Below the pieces are notes generated by a model, which had not been told where the DNA came from, did no database searches, and was given only the letters and a program-made list of their open reading frames with translations. Of a stretch of DNA of 6,560 nt, positions 1 through 4,664 are shown piece after piece. Both the position numbers and the translations under genes were made by a program. The stretch comes from an uncultured Eggerthellaceae bacterium (GTDB lineage: Bacteria; Actinomycetota; Coriobacteriia; Coriobacteriales; Eggerthellaceae): assembly GCA_910589135.1 (NCBI GenBank), contig CAJUSL010000073.1:1-6560 (forward strand). Direction: 5' to 3'. Every line of letters starts with the position of its first letter. The first letter of the stretch is position 1.

Positions 1-685
1 GCGTGATCTCGATCTTCACGTCGTCGAGCAGGTCGTGGTCCTCCTCGTACAGGCTGAACATGCGGCCGTAGCCGATGCGCGACACCGTCGAGTCGAGCCC
101 TTGCAGCGAGGTGGAGAAGTACACCAGCGACTTCTCGAGGCCCAGCATCTTCATCAGCTCGGAATTCGCCATGGTCTTCCGCAACGTGCGTTCGTACTCG
201 CGGATCTGCCGGCTGATCGACCGCAGGCTGACGACGTAGCGCTGCGTGATGCGCAGCAGCATCTTCAGCAGGAACTGCGTGCGGCGGCCCGTATGGACGT
301 CGCTGTAGCGGCCGTTCGCGAAGTTGGCGACCGTCTCGTTGCGGCGCAGGCTGAAGGTGACGAAGCACTCGCGCTCGGGCAGGAAGACGAACGTCAGCGG
401 ATGCGTGTCGTACTGCGTGATCGTCTTGTCGTCCACCTCGTCCTCGGCCTCCACGAACGGGCAGTCGACGATGACGAGGATCTGGCCGGTGTCGTCGTCG
501 ACGTCGACGTGCGAGGTCTCCTCGTCGTCGAACGCGCTCTTCACGAACTCGGGCGCAAGGCCCATCGTGTCAAGCAGCCACGTGCGGTCGGAGGCCGTCG
601 GCTCAAGGACGTCGATCCAGCATCCAGGCTCGTAGCCCTCGATGCGCTCGACTTTGCCGTCTTCTGATTTGAAAAATGAGATCAT
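1..685 (-). CDS. corA: CorA-family magnesium transporter, N-terminal part (3' end cut by window edge)
   Basis: The first 228 residues of a CorA-type divalent cation (Mg2+/Co2+) channel of the inner membrane. What is visible is the cytoplasmic domain. It starts MISFFKSEDG, followed by GCWIDVLEPT (21-30), an acidic patch FDDEETSHVDVDDD (52-65), the beta segment HPLTFVFLPERECFVTFSL (95-113), then the long helical stalk with LEKSLVYFSTSL (183-194) and YEEDHDLLDDV (213-223). These last two blocks are typical of the Gram-positive branch of CorA. The two transmembrane helices and the GMN selectivity motif would lie in the missing roughly 90 residues beyond base 1, so function as a channel cannot be confirmed here. 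The ATG at 685 was chosen because the family homology begins there and an AGGG (692-695) lies six bases upstream. The gene is separate from the folate/biotin operon, with its own promoter and a long leader. Confidence 0.9.
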   Translation of the reverse strand, partial: MISFFKSEDGKVERIEGYEPGCWIDVLEPTASDRTWLLDTMGLAPEFVKSAFDDEETSHVDVDDDTGQILVIVDCPFVEAEDEVDDKTITQYDTHPLTFVFLPERECFVTFSLRRNETVANFANGRYSDVHTGRRTQFLLKMLLRITQRYVVSLRSISRQIREYERTLRKTMANSELMKMLGLEKSLVYFSTSLQGLDSTVSRIGYGRMFSLYEEDHDLLDDVKIEIT

Positions 686-873
686 GTTCCGCCCTAACGT
701 CAGATGCTCCGGCAACTCGCGACCGCACGACGCGACGACGTGCGGCAAAGCTGCAGGATGTTCGCAGTCGATTCCGACCGCGAACGCCAAGGGGGAACGG
801 GTCGGAAGCTACATACTGTGAGGTTTCTGTTTTCGAACCTTCAAGCACGTTCCTTCCCTGATGAGACAAATGC
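686..873 (-). promoter_or_regulatory. long structured 5' leader of corA (possible cis-regulatory RNA)
   Basis: If transcription starts about seven bases after the -10 box, corA has a leader of roughly 188 bases. In transcript order it holds a weak hairpin (AGGTT 840-836 with AACCT 825-821), a perfect 8-bp stem (TTCCGACC 807-800 with GGTCGGAA 779-772, 20-base loop), and a perfect 7-bp stem (CCGCACG 745-739 with CGTGCGG 729-723). The ribosome binding site AGGG follows at 695-692. Mg2+ transporter genes are often controlled by leader RNAs such as the M-box, but I could not find the conserved M-box core here. A regulatory role is therefore an inference from length, structure and the gene served. 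No convincing leader peptide was seen. Confidence 0.4.
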
Positions 874-879
874 GCGTTC

Positions 880-888
880 ATTATAGCA
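880..888 (-). promoter_or_regulatory. extended -10 promoter of corA
   Basis: On the minus strand the sequence TGCTATAAT occurs here: a perfect TATAAT (885-880) preceded by TG one base upstream, the extended -10 form. No good TTGACA match is found 16 to 18 bases further upstream, which fits an extended -10 promoter that does not need a strong -35. It is the only AT-rich consensus-like hexamer found upstream of corA and it points at that gene. Confidence 0.6.
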
Positions 889-908
889 GGGTGCGACGGA
901 TGGCGTTG

Positions 909-1173
909 CCTTCGTGACAGGAAGGCGTTCGCCTTCGACGCATGGAGGTACCAGTCGTTTGGCCACGCACGTGACGGTGGGGTCGGGCCGCTATATCGCA
1001 CACAGGCCCCGCAACCGGGAGGCAACCCCGAAGCAAGGAACTCCGCGGCATTTGCCCATCATGGAATTCCGAAGCGCGGATTTGCCCGAAGGCGCCCGAG
1101 CCCGCGCGCCGAAAGGGCCCGGGCAGCCTCGGGCGGTCGCCACACGCTGGCCCCGGCGACCCCCTCCCGGGCG
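909..1173. other. intergenic region without a credible gene
   Basis: GC-rich DNA between the corA promoter and the repeat pair. Open frames on both strands overlap each other in several registers and resemble no known protein. Two structures can be seen. One is a perfect palindrome GAAGGCG-TT-CGCCTTC at 921-936, just upstream of the corA promoter. The other is a GC-rich foldback whose outer arms are CGCCCGAG (1093-1100) and CTCGGGCG (1128-1135), with an inner CCCG (1101-1104)/CGGG (1120-1123) pairing. Neither is followed by a T-run, so neither is an intrinsic terminator. No RNA gene was recognised. Confidence 0.5.
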
Positions 1174-1227
1174 CGATGCCAAAAATCCGGGCCGCCGTGG
1201 ACAAAAATTGCGGAAATCGGTGGTTTT
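1174..1227 (+). repeat. extragenic repeat unit, left copy of an inverted pair
   Basis: A 54-base unit whose reverse complement matches 1340-1393 without gaps at 47 of 54 positions. It contains a 26-base perfect core (1197-1222) and a perfect 9-base end (CGATGCCAA, 1174-1182). The 14 bases between them are variable (8 of 14 match). Inside the unit a submotif recurs: CAAAAATCCGG (1180-1190) and CAAAAATTGCGG (1202-1213). The core is richer in A and T than its surroundings, and an eight-T run (1224-1231) begins within its inner end and runs past it. It looks like a REP/BIME-like or MITE-like dispersed element; copy number elsewhere cannot be seen from one window. Confidence 0.75.
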
Positions 1228-1339
1228 TTTTGGTGGTTTGAGGAGAAAACACGCCGATGCCAAAACGCACCTACAGGAAACCCCAGGTAGAGGCGTTGCG
1301 CGACTTGAACGCTATGCAAGAAGCGGACGAAACCGCCGC

Positions 1340-1393
1340 AAAATCACCGATTTCCGCAATTTTTGTCCACAGCGGCGCGAAAACTTGGCATCG
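1340..1393 (-). repeat. extragenic repeat unit, right copy of an inverted pair
   Basis: This is the partner of the unit at 1174-1227, in opposite orientation and separated from it by 112 bases. The perfect core is 1345-1370 and the conserved end TTGGCATCG is 1385-1393. The two copies differ mostly in the 14 bases between core and end, as expected of two diverging members of a family rather than one recent duplication. A transcript crossing both could form a long hairpin with a 112-base loop. No target-site duplication was found at the outer borders. Confidence 0.75.
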
Positions 1394-1450
1394 AGCAACA
1401 AATACTGCGTGCACCACCGATGCGTCGAAAGCGAGCGCCCCTTTGCCACG

Positions 1451-1478
1451 AAAAAAACCCGCCTGAAAAGGCGGGTTT
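1451..1478 (-). terminator. intrinsic terminator after tRNA-Arg
   Basis: On the minus strand, AAACCCGCC (1478-1470), the loop TTTTCA, then GGCGGGTTT (1463-1455) form a perfect 9-bp stem that runs into seven T residues (1457-1451). It begins 10 bases after the tRNA CCA end. It closes the tRNA transcript, and also any read-through from the citrate synthase operon upstream. In the other direction only three T residues follow the stem, so it should work mainly on the minus strand. Confidence 0.9.
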
Positions 1479-1488
1479 CGAGTTCAAG

Positions 1489-1565
1489 TGGTGCGCCATG
1501 AGGGATTCGAACCCCCGGCGGTCTGATTCGTAGTCAGCTCCTCTATCCAGCTGAGGTAATGGCGC
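1489..1565 (-). tRNA. tRNA-Arg (anticodon ACG)
   Basis: A complete 77-base cloverleaf with encoded CCA. The acceptor stem is GCGCCAT/ATGGCGC with discriminator A. Then follow TA, D-stem CCTC/GAGG with loop AGCTGGATA, anticodon loop CTACGAA, a 5-base variable region and a T-arm with loop TTCGAAT. The anticodon ACG (1531-1529) reads CGU and, after A34-to-inosine editing by TadA, also CGC and CGA. Two imperfections are visible: a G-A mismatch at the outermost pair of the anticodon stem (GCTGA/TCAGA) and one G-U pair in the T-stem (GGGGG/CCCTC). Otherwise it looks functional. It has its own promoter upstream and a strong terminator just downstream. Confidence 0.95.
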
Positions 1566-1592
1566 ACTCTTCCAAGCCCGAAGGCAACGCCC

Positions 1593-1621
1593 ATTGTGCC
1601 AAAGGAAGCGCGACCTGTCAA
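1593..1621 (-). promoter_or_regulatory. promoter of tRNA-Arg
   Basis: On the minus strand a perfect -35 box TTGACA (1621-1616) is followed after exactly 17 bases by CACAAT (1598-1593), four of six matches to TATAAT. Transcription would start near 1586, leaving about a 20-base leader before the mature tRNA at 1565. This makes the tRNA independent of the citrate synthase operon that ends 97 bases upstream of the -35 box. Confidence 0.75.
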
Positions 1622-1639
1622 GGCCGCGCCTGCGACATT

Positions 1640-1670
1640 ACGTGTCATTTGGAACGTCCTAATGACACAT
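1640..1670. repeat. near-perfect palindrome between citrate synthase and tRNA-Arg
   Basis: Arms GTGTCATT (1642-1649) and AATGACAC (1661-1668) are perfectly complementary. Inside them, GGA (1651-1653) pairs with TCC (1657-1659) around ACG, with one T-T mismatch between the two stems. An A-T pair at 1640/1670 nearly extends the stem. No T-run follows on either strand, so it is not a standard intrinsic terminator. It could stabilise the 3' end of the operon mRNA, help Rho-dependent termination, bind a protein, or be a member of a REP-like repeat family. Confidence 0.6.
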
Positions 1671-1717
1671 GGCGCGCTGGCGAACGTGACCCTACAGCAC
1701 GCCCGACGCCACGGCGC

Positions 1718-3154
1718 CTAGCGGTCCGCGATGTCGCAAAACGGAGGCACCTGCGGCTCGAGGTTCTGGTACGCCGGGCGGATGATGCGCCTCCCGCTGA
1801 CGATCTCCTCGAACCGGTGCGCCGACCACCCCGCCATGCGCGCGCAGGCGAACAGCGGCGTGAACAGGTCCTCCGGGATGCCCATCATCGAGTACACGAA
1901 GCCGGAATACATGTCCACGTTCGCGCACAGCGTCTTGGTAATGCCGCGCTCGTCGGCGACCACCTGCGGCGCCACGCGCTCGATGGTCTCCAGCATGCGG
2001 AATTCGTCCTGGAAGGGCGAGCCTTCCGCAAGCTGCGAGGCGAAGCGCTTCAGGATGACGGCGCGCGGGTCGGACAGCGTGTACACCGCATGCCCCATGC
2101 CGTACACGAGCCCGGTGTTGTCGTAGGCCTCCTTGCGCACCACGCGGCGCAGGTAGTCCGCGACGGCGCCCTCGTCGGTCCACGCCGCGCGCGGAATGGA
2201 TTCCTTCATGTCGTTGTGCATGGCGCGCACCTTGTGGTTCGCGCCGCCATGGCGGTACCCCTTCAGCGACCCGATGGCGGCCGAATACGCCGAATAGGGG
2301 TCGGTGTCGGCCGAGCTCAGCACGCGCGTGGTGAACGTGGAGTTGTTGCCGCCGCCGTGCTCGGCATGCAGGCACAGCATCACGTCAAGCATGCGCGCCT
2401 CGTCCGGCGTGAACTGCCGGTCGGGGCGCAGCATGGACAGGATCGTCTCGGACGTCGACTGCCCCTCGATGAACCGGTGCATGATCATCGATTCGTGGTT
2501 GAAGTTCGCGCGCTTGGCGTAGTACGAAAGCACGGCGATGCGCGGGAGTCGGCTGATCAGCGACAGCGCCGTGTGGATCTCGTGCTCGGGCGTGCGCTCC
2601 TCGGCGTGCTGGTCGTAGGAATACAGCTGCAGCACCGAGCGCGCCATCACGTTCATGATGTCGGGGGAGGCGCCCTGCATGATCATGGACGCCGTGAAGC
2701 CGTCGGGCAGCTCGCGCTGCGCGTCAATGACTTCCACGAAGCGGGCGAGCTCGCCGGCCGTGGGAAGGCTTCCCATCAGCAGGAGGTAGCACACCTCCTC
2801 GAAGCTGTACCGCCGCTCGGGCGCAAGCTCGTTCAACAAATCGGCAAGCCGATAGCCACGCAACGTGACGGATCCCTCGACCGGCACCTTGCGCCCGTCG
2901 CGCATCTCGTAGCCGTGCACGTTGCTGATCTGCGTGATGCCGGCGAGCACGCCGGTGCCGTCGGCGTTCCGCAGGCCGCGCTTCACCGTGTCGCCGGCAT
3001 ACAGCTCCTGCGGAATGCGGTTCGTGTCGCGGAAGCTGTCGTACAGCGCGACCTTTTTCGCCTCGTCCTCGCTGATGCGGACGTTCTCGGCGGAGCCGAC
3101 CTTGATTTCGCCGTCGTCGCCGCGAACCAGCCTGTCATCGATCTTGATCGCCAT
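1718..3154 (-). CDS. citrate synthase (citrate/2-methylcitrate synthase family)
   Basis: A 478-residue cytoplasmic enzyme that condenses acetyl-CoA with oxaloacetate to give citrate. The catalytic triad is visible: His266 in LHAEHGGGN (262-270), His302 in GYRHGGAN (299-306) and Asp414 in NVDMYSG (412-418). The family signature YGMGHAVYTLSDPR is at 351-364, with substrate-binding His355 and Arg364. It is longer than usual bacterial enzymes (about 370-430 residues), mainly through an N-terminal region of some 60 residues ahead of the conserved core. Sequences with the GGGN motif are common in anaerobic Firmicutes and Coriobacteriia and are often called citrate/2-methylcitrate synthase, so use of propionyl-CoA is possible. 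The ATG at 3154 lies 7 bases after the bioY stop and has only a weak AGG ribosome site, suggesting translation coupled to bioY. Confidence 0.93.
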   Translation of the reverse strand: MAIKIDDRLVRGDDGEIKVGSAENVRISEDEAKKVALYDSFRDTNRIPQELYAGDTVKRGLRNADGTGVLAGITQISNVHGYEMRDGRKVPVEGSVTLRGYRLADLLNELAPERRYSFEEVCYLLLMGSLPTAGELARFVEVIDAQRELPDGFTASMIMQGASPDIMNVMARSVLQLYSYDQHAEERTPEHEIHTALSLISRLPRIAVLSYYAKRANFNHESMIMHRFIEGQSTSETILSMLRPDRQFTPDEARMLDVMLCLHAEHGGGNNSTFTTRVLSSADTDPYSAYSAAIGSLKGYRHGGANHKVRAMHNDMKESIPRAAWTDEGAVADYLRRVVRKEAYDNTGLVYGMGHAVYTLSDPRAVILKRFASQLAEGSPFQDEFRMLETIERVAPQVVADERGITKTLCANVDMYSGFVYSMMGIPEDLFTPLFACARMAGWSAHRFEEIVSGRRIIRPAYQNLEPQVPPFCDIADR

Positions 3155-3161
3155 CGCGCGC

Positions 3162-3737
3162 CTAGCGGGTCATGGCGCGGACGGGCTGCGCACACGCCAC
3201 CGCGACGACGACCTTCAGGATGTCGGGCACGATGAAGGGCGCCACGGAGACCGCAAAGGCGGCCTGCAGGTCAAGCCCCGACACCGCCGCGTACTGGAGC
3301 CATCCCGTGATGTAGGCGATCAGGGTGAACACCATGCCCGCGACGATCTGGCATGCGAAGAGCGCGACCCTGCCCTCCACCTTCTTGCTGGCGAACTGCA
3401 GCAGGAACGCGGCGGCCGGAACGGCGAGGAGATACCCCAGCAGGAACCCGCCCGTGGGACCCATGAGCGCGCCGAGGCCGCCTCGGAACCCAGAGAACAG
3501 CGGGACGCCGAGGCCTCCCAACGCGATGAACGCGAAGATGGCAGCGGTTGCCCACTTGGCGGGAAGCACGCAGATCAAGAGAGGTATCACGAACATCTGA
3601 AGCGTGAGCGGGATGGGCCCGATCGGTACGGTGACCCACGACCCGATGGCCATGATGGCCACGGACAAACCGATGTAGGCGATTGCCTTGGTGCGGCTGG
3701 CGGACATGGCGGACGTTTTTGCAGTGCTGTCGGTCAT
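3162..3737 (-). CDS. bioY: BioY, biotin-binding S component of an ECF transporter
   Basis: A 191-residue integral membrane protein that captures biotin for import. It has about six hydrophobic segments and the BioY hallmarks VPIGPIPLTLQ (37-47), GGLGVPLFSGFRGGLGAL (74-91), MGPTGGFLLGY (92-102) and PFIVPDILK (167-175). The first roughly 18 residues are hydrophilic and cytoplasmic. The energy-coupling parts (EcfA ATPases and EcfT, or BioM/BioN) are not in this window, so it probably shares a module encoded elsewhere, though some BioY proteins may work alone. The start at 3737 is supported by GGAAGGGG (3750-3743) five bases upstream. It sits directly after the biotin ligase gene, which fits biotin scavenging rather than synthesis; no biotin synthesis gene is present here. 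Confidence 0.95.
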   Translation of the reverse strand: MTDSTAKTSAMSASRTKAIAYIGLSVAIMAIGSWVTVPIGPIPLTLQMFVIPLLICVLPAKWATAAIFAFIALGGLGVPLFSGFRGGLGALMGPTGGFLLGYLLAVPAAAFLLQFASKKVEGRVALFACQIVAGMVFTLIAYITGWLQYAAVSGLDLQAAFAVSVAPFIVPDILKVVVAVACAQPVRAMTR

Positions 3738-3754
3738 AGCGACCCCTTCCGTCG

Positions 3755-3767
3755 TGACTGTCAGTCA
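3755..3767. repeat. short perfect palindrome overlapping the birA stop codon
   Basis: TGACTG (3755-3760) and CAGTCA (3762-3767) are exact reverse complements around a single T. The right arm contains the birA stop codon, and the site lies just upstream of the bioY ribosome site. It could be a protein-binding site, but it does not match biotin operators that I know (BirA, BioR or BioQ types), and a 6-bp match may be chance. Confidence 0.25.
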
Positions 3768-4664
3768 AGCCTCCATTGTAATGCTTCCGGAAGCCACCTC
3801 GAACAAGCAGGGCCCATCGCCCGGCGAATCGCACCGATCGACGAGAAGGCGGCCGTCGTCCGTGACGCCCGCGACGGTGCCCCGCAGGGTGGCGCAGGCG
3901 GCGGAAGAGGCGGTGTCGCCCTCGCTTCCCGCGGGATGCGCCGTGGGCTCGTCGACGCGCACCGCCCGGCCCAGCAGCGCGAAATGCTGCAGGTATTCCT
4001 GCCGCAAGGGGGCGAAGCCGCGCGCCAGCCACTCGTCGTAGACGGCGGCGAAGGCGTCAAGCACGGCGTCGCGCACCTGGGCGACGGACGGGCAGGCGCC
4101 CTCGGGCACGAGCTCGCTCAAGTACGTGGGCCGGTTGCGGAAGGAAGGGACGGCGGCCGCGACGTTCGCCACGCAGGCCCCGGCGCCCGGACGGCAGAGC
4201 CCTCCGTCCCCGTTGCCGCGCCTTGGAGCGAGCACATTCACCCCTATGCCGACGCACACGGCGCCGGACTTCAGCTCGGTGGAAATGCCGCAGACCTTGG
4301 CGAACGACCCCGCCGGCACGCCAAGGCGCGCGTCGCGCACGACCACGTCGTTGGGCCACTTCACCATCACGCACGCCTTCGAACCTTCCGGGAGAAACGA
4401 CGCCACGGCACGGCGCACGGCGAGCGCGGCCGCCAAAGGCAGCGTCGACATGCGCGCGCCGCTCGCGTCGGGGCGCAGCAGAAGCGACAGGTACAGGCTG
4501 CCCGATTCGCTCTTCCAGGCGTTCCCGCGGCGGCCGTACCCGGCGGTCTGCACCTTCGCGCACACGGCAAACCCTTCCGGCTCGCCCCGCGACGCCGCCT
4601 CCTTCACTATGTCGTTGGTGGACGTGACCTCGTCGAAGGCGCGTATGTCGAAGCGCAGGGTCAC
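3765..4664 (-). CDS. birA: biotin-protein ligase, class I (no DNA-binding domain)
   Basis: A 299-residue cytoplasmic enzyme that makes biotinyl-5'-AMP and transfers biotin to a lysine of carrier proteins such as the BCCP of biotin carboxylases. Seen in order: TSTNDIVKEA (14-23), the biotin/adenylate loop AGYGRRGNAW (41-50), GSLYLSLLLRP (55-65), KWPND (102-106), FAKVCGISTEL (121-131) with Lys123 matching the conserved lysine after KWPND, GIGVNV (139-144), and a C-terminal SH3-like part with GTVAGVTDDGRLLV (262-275). The catalytic domain begins at residue 1, so there is no helix-turn-helix and it should not act as the biotin repressor. Residues 238-259 hold an extra Ala/Ser/Thr-rich loop. The GTG start overlaps the folPK stop in the sequence GTGA, with only a weak ribosome site, implying translational coupling. 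In the biotin loop, Tyr43 and Asn48 replace arginines found in E. coli BirA. Confidence 0.93.
   Translation of the reverse strand: MTLRFDIRAFDEVTSTNDIVKEAASRGEPEGFAVCAKVQTAGYGRRGNAWKSESGSLYLSLLLRPDASGARMSTLPLAAALAVRRAVASFLPEGSKACVMVKWPNDVVVRDARLGVPAGSFAKVCGISTELKSGAVCVGIGVNVLAPRRGNGDGGLCRPGAGACVANVAAAVPSFRNRPTYLSELVPEGACPSVAQVRDAVLDAFAAVYDEWLARGFAPLRQEYLQHFALLGRAVRVDEPTAHPAGSEGDTASSAACATLRGTVAGVTDDGRLLVDRCDSPGDGPCLFEVASGSITMEA

Noticed and set aside
35..667. 210-codon open frame on the plus strand at the left edge
   Set aside because: It is the antisense shadow of corA, whose minus-strand translation matches the CorA family over its whole length.
686..873. M-box (ykoK) Mg2+ riboswitch before corA
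   Set aside because: The conserved M-box core could not be recognised in the leader. Only the length, hairpins and gene context fit, so it is reported as an unassigned leader.
603..881. Possible leader peptide in the corA leader, from ATG 881 or GTG 848
   Set aside because: The ATG overlaps the -10 box and would not be transcribed. The GTG frame overlaps corA for more than 80 bases and has poor spacing to its ribosome site.
1093..1135. GC-rich hairpin with CGCCCGAG/CTCGGGCG arms as a terminator or RNA gene
   Set aside because: There is no T-run on either side, no promoter nearby, and hairpins of this size are expected by chance in such GC-rich DNA.
1174..1393. CRISPR array
   Set aside because: The two repeat copies are inverted rather than direct, there are only two, and no cas gene is present.
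881..1501. Several overlapping open frames on both strands in the corA-tRNA gap
   Set aside because: They overlap each other in different frames, run through the repeat units and in one case into the tRNA. They have no good ribosome sites and resemble no protein.
1489..1565. tRNA-Arg as an attachment site for an integrated element
   Set aside because: No second copy of the tRNA 3' end and no integrase or phage gene was found in the window.
1642..1668. Intrinsic terminator of the citrate synthase operon
   Set aside because: The stem is good but no T-run follows on the minus strand, so it is listed as a palindrome of unknown role.
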